Source: JABMRF01 sp964584985 (lineage in GTDB: Bacteria; Patescibacteriota; Patescibacteriia; UBA11705; JABHMO01). From it: a stretch of DNA of 56,227 nt. Where the stretch lies: the NCBI GenBank assembly GCA_964584985.1, contig CAZPBK010000005.1:1-56227 (forward strand), in the 5' to 3' direction. The position numbers were made by a program, and so were the translations under genes. Positions within the stretch are counted from its first letter, which is position 1; every line of letters starts with the position of its first letter. This document shows, piece after piece, positions 47,567 to 55,565 of the stretch. Under the pieces are notes generated by a model that worked only from the letters and a program-made list of their open reading frames with translations, was not told the DNA's origin and searched no databases.

Positions 47567-47920
47567 ATGAATAATCAACAAAAGCAGAAAAAATTAAAAT
47601 CAAAATTAAGAAGCAACAGAGTAAGAACAAAGTTGTCTGATAATTATCCGCGTTTGAGCATTTACAGAAGTTTAAATCATTTGTATGCTCAGATTATAGA
47701 TGATAAAAAAGGACAAACCATTTGCAGTGCTTTTGATGGAGAAGTTAAAGGAAAAGATTTAAAACCGATGGAAAAAGCCGAAAAAATTGGCGAGATTATA
47801 GCTAAAAAAGCCTTGGACAATAAAATTGAAAAAGTTGTTTTTGATAGAGGTAGATTTAGATACCACGGTCAAGTAAAAGCCTTGGCCGAGGCGGCAAAAA
47901 AAGCCGGATTAAATATTTAA
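47567..47920 (+). CDS. rplR: Large ribosomal subunit protein uL18
   Basis: 117 aa. SIYRSLNHLYAQIIDDKKGQ and the closing FDRGRFRYHGQVKALAEAAK match uL18, a 5S rRNA binder. No SD. Confidence 0.97.
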   Translation: MNNQQKQKKLKSKLRSNRVRTKLSDNYPRLSIYRSLNHLYAQIIDDKKGQTICSAFDGEVKGKDLKPMEKAEKIGEIIAKKALDNKIEKVVFDRGRFRYHGQVKALAEAAKKAGLNI

Positions 47921-47952
47921 ATTAATAGTATTCAATATATAAAATTTAGAAT

Positions 47953-48570
47953 ATGCTAAAAAAAGGAAGAGGAAAAAATAAAGGATTTAGAAAAAGACCG
48001 GCCCCGGAATTTGACCAGAAAATTATTGATTTGGCCAGAGTAACTCGTGTTATGGCCGGTGGAAAAAGGTTGCGTTTTAGAGCCTGTGTAGTCATTGGTG
48101 ATAAAAAAGGGAGAGTCGGAGTTGGAATGGCGAAAGGAGCTGATGTCTCCTTGGCGGTCAATAAGGCTGTTAAAAGAGCCAAGAAAAATTTAATAACGGT
48201 TCCTTTGCTCAATGAAACTATTCCTCATGAGGTGCGTGTTAATCATTTGTCCGCCAAATTGTTGTTAAAGCCTGCTCCTAAAGGTACGGGAATAAAAGCC
48301 GGAGGTGTGGTCAGAGTTGTTCTTGAGCTGGCCGGAGTCCCAAATATCGTGGCTAAAATAATGGGAACTGACAACAGAGTGAATAATGCCAAAGCCTTAC
48401 TTAAAGGATTGGATTCTTTTGTGGAAGCGGCCAAAAAAAGAGCTCGTGAAAAGGGTAAGGACGGAAAAAAAACAAGTACCGTTAAAAATGAAAAACCGGC
48501 AAAAAAAGAAAAAAAACAAGCAAGAACAGGAGAAAAAAAAGAAGAGAAAAAGGATAAACCGGTTAAATAA
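47953..48570 (+). CDS. rpsE: Small ribosomal subunit protein uS5 with charged C-terminal tail
   Basis: 205 aa against about 165. The dsRBD-like half (VTRVMAGGKRLRFRACVVIG) and the C-terminal half (KPAPKGTGIKAGGVVRVVLE, AGVPNIVAKIMGTDNRVNNA) are intact. The last ~40 residues are Lys/Glu-rich. rplO follows at once: no rpmD (uL30) gene lies between, where it is found in most bacteria. Confidence 0.96.
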   Translation: MLKKGRGKNKGFRKRPAPEFDQKIIDLARVTRVMAGGKRLRFRACVVIGDKKGRVGVGMAKGADVSLAVNKAVKRAKKNLITVPLLNETIPHEVRVNHLSAKLLLKPAPKGTGIKAGGVVRVVLELAGVPNIVAKIMGTDNRVNNAKALLKGLDSFVEAAKKRAREKGKDGKKTSTVKNEKPAKKEKKQARTGEKKEEKKDKPVK

Positions 48571-48597
48571 ATCAAAAAATTATATATTTAATTAAAT

Positions 48598-49119
48598 ATG
48601 TCGTTAAAACTACATAAATTGAAATCCGATAAAAAACCCAGAAAAAGATTGGGTCGTGGAGACGCCGGTCACGGAACATATTGTGGGAGAGGTGTTAAAG
48701 GACAAAGAGCCAGATCCGGAGGAAAATCAGGATTGAAAATAAGAGGATTTAAACAAAACTTATTAACTTTCCCAAAGTTTAAGGGGATGAAATCTCATAA
48801 GATTCCTACTCAGATCGTTGGTTTGTCTCAGTTGACTAAAGTTAAAGAGGAAAAAATTAATCCGGGTACACTTTTTAAGCATGGTTTGATTGACACATTG
48901 GAAGCTCCGGTAAAAATTTTATTGGATAAAGACAAAAAAGATATCAAGTTAAATAAAGATTTGGAAATTTATGATTGTCGAGTTTCAGCTTCCGTAAAAG
49001 AGTTAATTGAAAAAAGCGGAGGAAAAATTGTAAAATCCGGGGAAGACAAGTCTGATGATAAAAAGAAAGAAAATAAGGAAGAAAAGATAAAAGAGGAAAA
49101 GGATAAATCTGAAAAATAA
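48598..49119 (+). CDS. rplO: Large ribosomal subunit protein uL15 with charged C-terminal tail
   Basis: 173 aa against about 145. LKSDKKPRKRLGRGDAGHGT and RGVKGQRARSGGKSGLKIRG are the glycine- and arginine-rich N-terminal extension that penetrates the 50S. About 28 Lys/Glu/Asp residues end the protein. No SD. Confidence 0.96.
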   Translation: MSLKLHKLKSDKKPRKRLGRGDAGHGTYCGRGVKGQRARSGGKSGLKIRGFKQNLLTFPKFKGMKSHKIPTQIVGLSQLTKVKEEKINPGTLFKHGLIDTLEAPVKILLDKDKKDIKLNKDLEIYDCRVSASVKELIEKSGGKIVKSGEDKSDDKKKENKEEKIKEEKDKSEK

Positions 49120-49160
49120 AATCGGAAAGAGAAAAATTGTTCAGATAGAAAATAAAAATT

Positions 49161-50432
49161 ATGTTTGAAAAAATAAAGCAAATTTGGCGAGTAAAAGATT
49201 TGAGAAAAAAGATTCTTTTTGTTTTATCAATGCTGGTAGTTTTCAGGGTTGCCGCGCATATTCCTATTCCGGGAGTAAATGTGGACAATTTAAGAGAGTT
49301 TTTTTCTTCAAATCAGATATTGGGATTGCTTAATCTGTTTTCCGGAGGAGGCATGCAGAACTTTTCCATTGTTATGATGGGAATCGCTCCTTACATCACC
49401 TCGTCAATTATTTTTCAGTTGTTGGGCATGATTATCCCCAAACTGGAGGAAATGCAAAAAGAAGAGGCCGGGCGACAAAAAATCAATATGTGGACAAGGA
49501 TCGCCACTGTACCGTTGTCTATGTTGCAAGCTTACGGAATGATTAGCCTTTTGCGTCAGTCACCAAAACCGATTATTGAAGATTTAAGTTTTCCTAACCT
49601 GGTAGCTATGCTAATTACGGTGACCGCCGGTACTATATTTTTAATGTGGATAGGTGAGTTGATTACTGAAAAAAAGATTGGCAATGGAATTTCTTTGTTG
49701 ATTTTTGCCGGTATTATAGTTAGAGTTCCCAGTGCTCTTCAGGAATTGGTTATTAATTTTAGCTCGGAACAGGTCATTAATCTTTTGGTTTTTGCCGTTA
49801 TAGCTATTATAACTATCGTCGGGGTGGTAATCATTACCGAGGGACAGAGAAATATTCCGGTTTCCTATGCCAAACAAGTGCGGGGAATGAAAATGTATGG
49901 CGGAATGGATACTCATTTGCCGATCAGAGTTAATACGGCCGGTGTGATTCCTATCATATTCGCCATTTCAGTAGTTTTATTTCCTCCCATGATGGCCCAG
50001 TTTTTACTTAGGGTTGACTCGGAGACTGTTCAAGGTATAGCCCAATGGGTAATAGCTTTGTTTGAAAATCAACTTTTTTACGGCATAATTTATTTTGTTT
50101 TGGTTTTTGCCTTTACTTATTTTTATACGGCGGTAATTTTCCATCCATATCAGATTGCAGAAAATTTGCAAAAGCACGGCGGATTTATTCCCGGTATAAG
50201 ACCAGGTTCAAACACTGCTGAATATTTACAAAAAATTATCAGTCGTATAACCTTGACCGGAGCTTTATTTTTAGCTTTGATTGCTGTTTTACCTTTGGCG
50301 TTACAACAAGTTTCCGGCATGCAGTCCATGGTTATCGGCGGAACCAGTATATTGATTGTAGTCAGCGTTGTTCTGGAAATAGTTAAACAGATTGAATCTC
50401 AATTGACTATGCGCGATTACGAAGGCTTTTAA
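49161..50432 (+). CDS. secY: Protein translocase subunit SecY
   Basis: 423 aa with ten predicted membrane spans. IPIPGVNVDNLREFF near span 1, PYITSSIIFQLLGMIIPKLE (the plug/span 2b region), the lateral-gate segment ISLLIFAGIIVRVP, and IPVSYAKQVRGMKMYGGMDT in the C5 loop match SecY. It forms the SecYEG channel. The C-terminal location after rplO is the standard end of the spc operon. A terminator follows at 50461. Confidence 0.97.
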   Translation: MFEKIKQIWRVKDLRKKILFVLSMLVVFRVAAHIPIPGVNVDNLREFFSSNQILGLLNLFSGGGMQNFSIVMMGIAPYITSSIIFQLLGMIIPKLEEMQKEEAGRQKINMWTRIATVPLSMLQAYGMISLLRQSPKPIIEDLSFPNLVAMLITVTAGTIFLMWIGELITEKKIGNGISLLIFAGIIVRVPSALQELVINFSSEQVINLLVFAVIAIITIVGVVIITEGQRNIPVSYAKQVRGMKMYGGMDTHLPIRVNTAGVIPIIFAISVVLFPPMMAQFLLRVDSETVQGIAQWVIALFENQLFYGIIYFVLVFAFTYFYTAVIFHPYQIAENLQKHGGFIPGIRPGSNTAEYLQKIISRITLTGALFLALIAVLPLALQQVSGMQSMVIGGTSILIVVSVVLEIVKQIESQLTMRDYEGF

Positions 50433-50460
50433 GCGAAAGTATATAATTGAAGTTATATAA

Positions 50461-50490
50461 AAAATGCTGGGAAAAAACCGGCATTTTTGT
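50461..50490 (+). terminator. Terminator after secY
   Basis: AAAATGCTGG (50461-50470) pairs with CCGGCATTTT over 10 bp with one G-U, around an A-rich loop. Its T-run overlaps the extended -10 of adk. Confidence 0.85.
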
Positions 50491-50496
50491 TATAAT
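50488..50496 (+). promoter_or_regulatory. Extended -10 promoter of adk
   Basis: TGT-TATAAT (TATAAT at 50491-50496), beginning within the T-run of the secY terminator. ATG at 50515 gives a leader of about 12 bases. Confidence 0.7.
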
Positions 50497-50514
50497 ATAT
50501 TCGTTAAAAAAGAT

Positions 50515-51171
50515 ATGAAAAAAAACAAGAAAATTTACATTTTTATTGGACCTCCGGGGGCGGGTAAAGATACTCAGGCTAATCTTTTGGTAAAGGAAAG
50601 TGATTTGGTAATAATATCTCCCGGCCGAATTTTCAGAAAGGCTGTGGCCAACAAAACTTCCTTGGGAGAAAAGGTAAAAAAATATACCCAAAAAGGAGAA
50701 TTGGTTCCGGACAAGATAGTGAACAAAATAATAATGAAGGAAATTGCTAAAACCGACGGGGATTTAATACTTGACGGTTTTCCCAGGGACATTGATCAAG
50801 CTTTAGCTTTGGATGAATTTTTTAAGATTTATAAAGCTGATTATACCGTTAGAATAATAGAACTAAAACTAAATGAAGAAAAAATAAGACAAAGAATAAT
50901 TGGTAGAAGATCTTGTTTTTGCGGTCGGGTATTTCATGTTGAACTTAATCCGCCCAAAGAACAAGGAGTTTGTGATCGTTGTGGAAGGCAATTAACGGTC
51001 AGACCGGATTCTCATCCCGAAGTGGTGGAACGAAGAATCAGACTTTATAAAGAAAGAATAAAACCGGTTATTGATTTTTATAAAGATAATGATTTTTATG
51101 AAATAAATGAAGTTGAAGCGGACGGAGAAATAAAAGAAGTTTACAAGCAAGTTAAATCTAATATAAAATAA
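50515..51171 (+). CDS. adk: Adenylate kinase, zinc-LID form
   Basis: 218 aa from the ATG at 50515; an in-frame start at 50464 would lie inside the terminator. IFIGPPGAGKDTQANLLVKE is the P-loop. LDGFPRDIDQALALDE is the AMP-binding region. The LID contains RRSCFCGRVFHVELNPPKEQ and GVCDRCGRQL, four Cys of a structural zinc site. It interconverts ATP + AMP and 2 ADP. The adk-map order after secY is common. Confidence 0.97.
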   Translation: MKKNKKIYIFIGPPGAGKDTQANLLVKESDLVIISPGRIFRKAVANKTSLGEKVKKYTQKGELVPDKIVNKIIMKEIAKTDGDLILDGFPRDIDQALALDEFFKIYKADYTVRIIELKLNEEKIRQRIIGRRSCFCGRVFHVELNPPKEQGVCDRCGRQLTVRPDSHPEVVERRIRLYKERIKPVIDFYKDNDFYEINEVEADGEIKEVYKQVKSNIK

Positions 51172-51172
51172 T

Positions 51173-51937
51173 ATGTCTTTAATAAAAAGCACAGAGGAAA
51201 TTGAGCTTTTGAGAGAGGGAGGTAAAGAGCTATCTCGGATTTTGCATAAGGTGGCCAAAGAAGCTAAACCCGGAAAAACCACAGCCGAATTAAATGAAAT
51301 GGCTGAAAATATGATAAAGGATTTTGGCGGAAGACCTTCATTTAAAAATTATGGAGATTTTGAAAATCCTTTTCCCTCCGGATTATGCACCTCGGTTAAC
51401 GAACAACTGGTTCACGGTATTCCTTCTGATTATAAATTGAAAAACGGTGATATTTTAAGCTTGGACATTGGTATGGAATATCCTTTGCCCAACGGACTTT
51501 ACACTGATATGGCTATTACCGTTCCCGTAGGAAAAGTAGATAAAAAGGCCAGACAAGCTATCAGGGTGGCTAAAGGAGCCTTGAAAGTTTGGACTGATAA
51601 TTTGGGGCCGGGAAAAGATTTAAATGATATCGCCGGAAAGGTGGAAAAACATATTGAAAAAAAGAGATTATCAGTCGTTCGCAGTTTTGTTGGACATGGC
51701 GTGGGGCACAAGGTTCACGAAGAACCGCAAATACCGAATTATCATATTGAAGGCTTTAGTTTTGTCCTAAAACCCGGGATGGTTATAGCCTTGGAACCCA
51801 TGGTTTCGGTTGGTTCTCCGGAAGTGGAAATTTTGCCCGATGGTTGGAGCGCGGCCAGTGTTGATAAAAGTTTAACCGGACATTGGGAGCATACGGTGGC
51901 CATTACCGAAAAAGGATGTAAAATAATAACAAAATAA
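51173..51937 (+). CDS. map: Methionine aminopeptidase, type I
   Basis: 254 aa. The metal ligands are visible: LSLDIGMEYPLPNGLYTDMA (two Asp), GHGVGHKVHEEPQIPNYH (His), MVIALEPMVSVG (Glu) and WEHTVAITEKG (Glu). FPSGLCTSVNEQLVHGIPSD is the substrate loop with His. It removes initiator methionine. It begins 1 base after adk and is followed by ruvX instead of the usual infA-rpmJ. Confidence 0.97.
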   Translation: MSLIKSTEEIELLREGGKELSRILHKVAKEAKPGKTTAELNEMAENMIKDFGGRPSFKNYGDFENPFPSGLCTSVNEQLVHGIPSDYKLKNGDILSLDIGMEYPLPNGLYTDMAITVPVGKVDKKARQAIRVAKGALKVWTDNLGPGKDLNDIAGKVEKHIEKKRLSVVRSFVGHGVGHKVHEEPQIPNYHIEGFSFVLKPGMVIALEPMVSVGSPEVEILPDGWSAASVDKSLTGHWEHTVAITEKGCKIITK

Positions 51938-51946
51938 AAAACAAAT

Positions 51947-52342
51947 ATGAATTATCTTGGGCTTGATTGGGGAGAAAGAAAGATTGGAATAGCCTTGGGC
52001 AGTGATGAAGTAAAGGTGGCCAGTCCTATTTTGGATTTATGTTATTCGGATTTGGATGAAGCATTGAAAGAGATAAAAAAGATTATTGATGAAGAAAATA
52101 TAAAAACTATTGTTTTGGGACAACCTTTAAAAATGTCGGGAAGCAAAGATTTTAGTCGGGAGTTTGAAATATTCAGAAAAAAAATAAAGGATCTCGGACC
52201 GGAAGTTATTCTGGAAGATGAACGGCTTTCCAGTAAAATGGCGCAAGGTTTGGCCAGAGAAAGAGAAGATTATAAAAAGATTTCTGATGATGCTTTGGCG
52301 GCCGTTGTGATTCTTCAAGCTTATTTGGATAATTTGCCATAA
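51947..52342 (+). CDS. ruvX: Holliday junction resolvase-like protein RuvX/YqgF
   Basis: 131 aa RNase H-fold. YLGLDWGERKIGIALGSDEV at the start with the first acidic residue, VLGQPLKMSG, and LEDERLSSKMAQ in the middle, and ISDDALAAVVILQAYLDN at the end. The family is linked to pre-16S rRNA 5' end processing and junction cleavage. 9 bases after map and 6 before recO. Confidence 0.92.
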   Translation: MNYLGLDWGERKIGIALGSDEVKVASPILDLCYSDLDEALKEIKKIIDEENIKTIVLGQPLKMSGSKDFSREFEIFRKKIKDLGPEVILEDERLSSKMAQGLAREREDYKKISDDALAAVVILQAYLDNLP

Positions 52343-52348
52343 AATATT

Positions 52349-52993
52349 ATGGAAACAAGCTATTTTTCCAAGGCTATTGTTTTGGGCAAAAAAGAATGGA
52401 GGGAAAATGACCTGCGTTTTTTTTTATTTACGGAAAGCTTTGGGACATTGGAAGCCATGTCCGTGGGTAGCAGAAAGATAAAAAGTAAACTTTCCGGACA
52501 TTTGAATTGTCCGGGAGAATTGGAAGTGGTTTTGGTTAAATCAAAATACGGATATAAAATAATCCAGGCCTATTTGGTTGAAAAATGGGAAATGGAAAAT
52601 GTATCAGACTTTTATTATATAAGTGCGATTCTGGAAATAGTCCATAAGGTGGTAAAAGGCAGTGAGTACAGTTCGGAAATTTGGCATCTTTTGATTTGGG
52701 CTTTGCAACAGACGGAATCAACAAAAAAAGAAGAAAAAAAACTGGTCTTGAATTTGTTTATTATTAGACTTTCCGCTATATTGGGATATCAAATAAATAA
52801 AAAAGTATTTGAAAACTTTTCTTCGGAGAATGACAGTAATATTTTGAAGACATTGGATAAAATAACTTTTGACAGAAATGATTATTTAAAACTAAGCAGA
52901 AAAGAAAATGAAGAAATTTTCATGTTTTTACATAAATACTTGAACTATATTTTTGAAACCGGATTTAATTCTTTGGTGGTGTTTAGCTCTTGA
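52349..52993 (+). CDS. recO: DNA repair protein RecO
   Basis: 214 aa. The OB-fold N-terminus SKAIVLGKKEWRENDLRFFL with FTESFGTLEAMSVGSRKIKS is typical. LSGHLNCPGELEVVLVKSKY and a helical C-terminal region follow. It lacks the CxxC zinc finger of many RecO proteins. RecO loads RecA with RecR. Its stop overlaps the -35 of the next promoter. Confidence 0.87.
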   Translation: METSYFSKAIVLGKKEWRENDLRFFLFTESFGTLEAMSVGSRKIKSKLSGHLNCPGELEVVLVKSKYGYKIIQAYLVEKWEMENVSDFYYISAILEIVHKVVKGSEYSSEIWHLLIWALQQTESTKKEEKKLVLNLFIIRLSAILGYQINKKVFENFSSENDSNILKTLDKITFDRNDYLKLSRKENEEIFMFLHKYLNYIFETGFNSLVVFSS

Positions 52994-53018
52994 CAAAACT
53001 TTTTGAAAAGAGTAAATT
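52990..53018 (+). promoter_or_regulatory. Promoter of the lipoprotein gene
   Basis: TTGACA (52990-52995), overlapping the recO stop codon; 17-base spacer; TAAATT (53013-53018). AGGGGGAA (about 53045) is the SD. Confidence 0.65.
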
Positions 53019-53058
53019 ATAAGGAAACATTTGATTTTTAACAAAAGGGGGAATAAAA

Positions 53059-53748
53059 ATGAACAAAACTTATTTGTTGACCTTGTTGATTCCGGTTGTT
53101 GTTTCATGCTGGCAATTCAGGGTAATTGGGCCGGAGTTAAAAGAATCTGAAGACAATGTTGATGACTCCGGATCGGATTCTGATCATGATCATGATTATG
53201 ATTATGATTATGATTATGATGCTTTTGCTTATGAGGGATTATTTATGGAAGATGGCGTTCCTGAAGTCAGAAATGATAACAATGGAGACCAGCAAATTGA
53301 AGTAGAACCGGTTGAAGATGTTTTTGTTGATGCCGGAGATTGTCCGGCCGGTTATGATTATGATCCTGAAAGTCAGTCTTGCGTTTCTTTTTGTGAAGCG
53401 GATGAATATTTTGAAGAGAAAAGGCAAAAATGTTTGAAATATCCTTGTTGTGATTTGGCCGGTCATTGGGAGTTGAAACTTTTGGATGAGCATGCCTTGC
53501 AATTTGAGACATACCAGGTGAACTTGCAGCAAATCGTATCTTATTTATCTTGTGAATTTGAGGCGGATTCCGAAGAGATGGTCGAATGTCAAGGGTCTTT
53601 ACAGAATAACCATTTCTTTTTGACTTGTGATCATGCTGAATGGTATTTGACTCTGGACGGCTTGGCTCAAGAGGACAAAGTCAACGGTATGTATGTTTTG
53701 GATAATTTTGATGGTTCAGAAGTTGAGGGACCATTTAACTTAAAGTAG
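53059..53748 (+). CDS. Predicted lipoprotein with Asp-Tyr repeat and Cys-rich module
   Basis: 229 aa. Signal peptide MNKTYLLTLLIPVVVSCW has a lipobox-like VVSC with Cys17. The mature N-terminus is acidic with a DHDHDYDYDYDYDYD run, encoded by a 6-bp repeat. Residues ~94-125 hold a Cys-rich stretch (CPAGYDYDPESQSCVSFCEA, KCLKYPCCDL). The C-terminal half looks like a beta domain (HWELKLLDEHALQFETYQVN, EWYLTLDGLAQEDKVNGMYV). The family is unknown; surface anchoring is likely. It has its own promoter, SD and terminator. Confidence 0.7.
   Translation: MNKTYLLTLLIPVVVSCWQFRVIGPELKESEDNVDDSGSDSDHDHDYDYDYDYDAFAYEGLFMEDGVPEVRNDNNGDQQIEVEPVEDVFVDAGDCPAGYDYDPESQSCVSFCEADEYFEEKRQKCLKYPCCDLAGHWELKLLDEHALQFETYQVNLQQIVSYLSCEFEADSEEMVECQGSLQNNHFFLTCDHAEWYLTLDGLAQEDKVNGMYVLDNFDGSEVEGPFNLK
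53182..53220 (+). repeat. In-frame hexanucleotide repeat in the lipoprotein gene
   Basis: Two GATCAT units followed by four GATTAT units and GAT, encoding the Asp-His/Asp-Tyr run. Six-base steps keep the frame, so slippage would alter length but not the reading frame. Confidence 0.85.
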
Positions 53749-53750
53749 CA

Positions 53751-53785
53751 AAAACGCGGCTTGGCACACCAAGCCGTTTTTTTTT
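53751..53785 (+). terminator. Terminator of the lipoprotein gene
   Basis: CGGCTTGG (53757-53764) and CCAAGCCG (53769-53776) form a perfect 8-bp stem with loop CACA, followed by nine T. Confidence 0.95.
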
Positions 53786-53787
53786 AC

Positions 53788-53824
53788 AAAAAAAAGAGCC
53801 ACTGAAAAGTTTTTCAGCGGCTCG
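53788..53824 (-). terminator. Terminator of the 53846 gene
   Basis: GAGCC (53796-53800) pairs with GGCTC (53819-53823), and CTGAAAA with TTTTCAG inside. On the minus strand a T-run follows. Confidence 0.88.
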
Positions 53825-53845
53825 CGTTTTTGTTTATTTCAGGTT

Positions 53846-55045
53846 TCAGGCAACTGTTTTCTGTTTTTGCCCGTACTTCCTAACCTTCCAACATTGTCGC
53901 AATCCGTATTCAAACCACGGACAGATATTTCCATGACAAAGATTTCGTTGACAAAAGATTTTAAGATCAGGATGAAATGATTTGTGGTCAATTGATATTT
54001 TGACCAGTTCAACAATCTTTTTCAAATTGAGTTTAGTTGGTTCGACCGCCGGTCGGGTTAGGCCTCCGTTCAGAATGAATTTTGCTTTTTTATGATAAAA
54101 CCAAATATTCAGCGGTCCATTTCCGTGAGAGGAAAGTAGAGCGTGATTATTTTCAATTTCATCATCGGGAACTTTTTTGACTTTTTGTTCTTCCATCCTT
54201 AGGGCAATAATTAGATTATTCAAATTTATTCCTCGGCCTTTTTTGGTCATTATACTGACTTGACCGATGCTGTTCTGCTTAATAACCAGATCAGCGTTTA
54301 AGCCTTTTTTGAATTTGGCCGCGGCCATTATTTCATTGGAGTCCGACTGAAAGCTTACTATTTTCAAGGTTCGGTTATTTGAGTCTGAGATGTTTTCAAC
54401 CAAAGCTGAATCTCCCAGCTCCTTCAACGCCGCTTGAAAGTTCTGATCTTGATCTTTGAGCGTCTTTTCAAGTCTTTGTTGCCATTTCTTGGCTAACTCT
54501 TGTTCGTTATAAAGGCTGATTAAGCTTTGACAGTGCTCAGTGCTGAAATCTGCCGGTCTGAGATCTTTACCTGCTGCTCGTAGTTTGGCTTGCAGAGCTA
54601 TAAAAGCCCATTCAATGGTTTGGGCTTGCTCCATTGCTGAGCTCCATTGTTTGTTCATCATATTGACAATGAAGCCCAGTCCCATATTTTGATCTTGACC
54701 ATTATCACAGCAGTTGGTGTATTTGAGTAGTTTTTGGATTTTTTCCATTTTGTCTATGTTTAAAAATTTGGCCGTAAGAATGGCCGCACAAGTTTCCTCT
54801 TTTGTTTGGCCTATAGGCAAATGTTCGTCCAGTTGATCGAAACCAATGCCGATGAGCAATGGGGATTTTTGCGTCCCGGTCAATTTATCGTTTTGACCGT
54901 ATAGTGAAAGCAGGAAAAGACTGACAATTTCATCCAAATGAGGACGAAAATGCGTGGCGACGGGGAGCCACTCTCCTTTGATTCGAAGATCAAATTCCAA
55001 CTTGTTTTGATTTTGTTTCGGGGTTCTGATGTGGATCGGTTTCAT
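53846..55045 (-). CDS. Second DHH/MYG1-like putative metal-dependent protein
   Basis: 399 aa, not assigned with certainty. ATHFRPHLDE (residues ~31-40) has the His-x-x-Pro-His-x-Asp-Glu pattern of the first metal site of UPF0160/MYG1-type proteins. GIGFDQLDEHLPI and KEETCAAIL stand where the second motif falls. The same order occurs at 11412-12854, so the two are probably distant paralogs. The tail has FCQRNLCHGNICPWFEYGLR with three Cys. A central segment NNRTLKIVSFQSDSNEIM is shared in style only. SD AGGAGG, consensus promoter. Catalytic activity is inferred, not shown. Confidence 0.5.
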   Translation of the reverse strand: MKPIHIRTPKQNQNKLEFDLRIKGEWLPVATHFRPHLDEIVSLFLLSLYGQNDKLTGTQKSPLLIGIGFDQLDEHLPIGQTKEETCAAILTAKFLNIDKMEKIQKLLKYTNCCDNGQDQNMGLGFIVNMMNKQWSSAMEQAQTIEWAFIALQAKLRAAGKDLRPADFSTEHCQSLISLYNEQELAKKWQQRLEKTLKDQDQNFQAALKELGDSALVENISDSNNRTLKIVSFQSDSNEIMAAAKFKKGLNADLVIKQNSIGQVSIMTKKGRGINLNNLIIALRMEEQKVKKVPDDEIENNHALLSSHGNGPLNIWFYHKKAKFILNGGLTRPAVEPTKLNLKKIVELVKISIDHKSFHPDLKIFCQRNLCHGNICPWFEYGLRQCWKVRKYGQKQKTVA

Positions 55046-55093
55046 TAACGCCTCCTTTTGTTTGTTTGAATTGGTAATGAACGATAACTTATT

Positions 55094-55122
55094 ATTCTAG
55101 CAGTCTTTGCGTTTTTTGTCAA
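55094..55122 (-). promoter_or_regulatory. Promoter of the 53846 gene
   Basis: On the minus strand TTGACA (55117-55122), 17-base spacer, TAGAAT (55094-55099). Confidence 0.82.
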
Positions 55123-55150
55123 TCTTGCGTTGATATTGGGAAAAATCAAT

Positions 55151-55196
55151 AAAAAAAACGACCTTTTGCCCAAATTAAGCATAAATAAGGCCGTTT
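55151..55196 (-). terminator. Terminator after trxA
   Basis: AACGaCCTT (55157-55165) and AAGGcCGTT (55187-55195) form a stem with one mismatch, with a T-run on the minus strand. Confidence 0.7.
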
Positions 55197-55222
55197 TAAT
55201 CTGTGTTTAATAAGAATGAAAA

Positions 55223-55552
55223 TTAAACTTCATTTAATAAATCTTTTTTCAATTCTTCTTTTGGTCGTAAGCCGACAAAATCTTTAACCACATCACCCTT
55301 TTTAAAAAGTTTCATGTTGGGAATACTTTGGATTTGGTACTTCATGGCTAAGTCCCGGTTGTTTTCTTCTTCAGTGTTTAGCTTGCAGATTTTTATTTTC
55401 CCGTCTAATTCATCGGCTAATTCATCCAGTACCGGAGCCATCATTTGGCAAGGTTGACACCATGGAGCCCAAAAATCCACAAGAACCGGAATCTCCGAGT
55501 CTATTACTTCTTTTTGAAAATTGTCGTTGTTAAGCTCAATTGCTTTTGACAT
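55223..55552 (-). CDS. trxA: Thioredoxin
   Basis: 109 aa. The active site is FWAPWCQPCQMMAP: Cys-Gln-Pro-Cys rather than Cys-Gly-Pro-Cys. The cis-Pro loop is QSIPNMKLFKKGD and the buried Asp lies in ELNNDNFQKEVIDSEIPVLV. Unlike the thioredoxin-like protein at 8604 both Cys are present. It follows the CsoR/CstR-type repressor by 13 bases and is probably its regulated partner, which suggests thiol or persulfide stress. Confidence 0.94.
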   Translation of the reverse strand: MSKAIELNNDNFQKEVIDSEIPVLVDFWAPWCQPCQMMAPVLDELADELDGKIKICKLNTEEENNRDLAMKYQIQSIPNMKLFKKGDVVKDFVGLRPKEELKKDLLNEV

Positions 55553-55565
55553 AGTTTTTTTGTTA

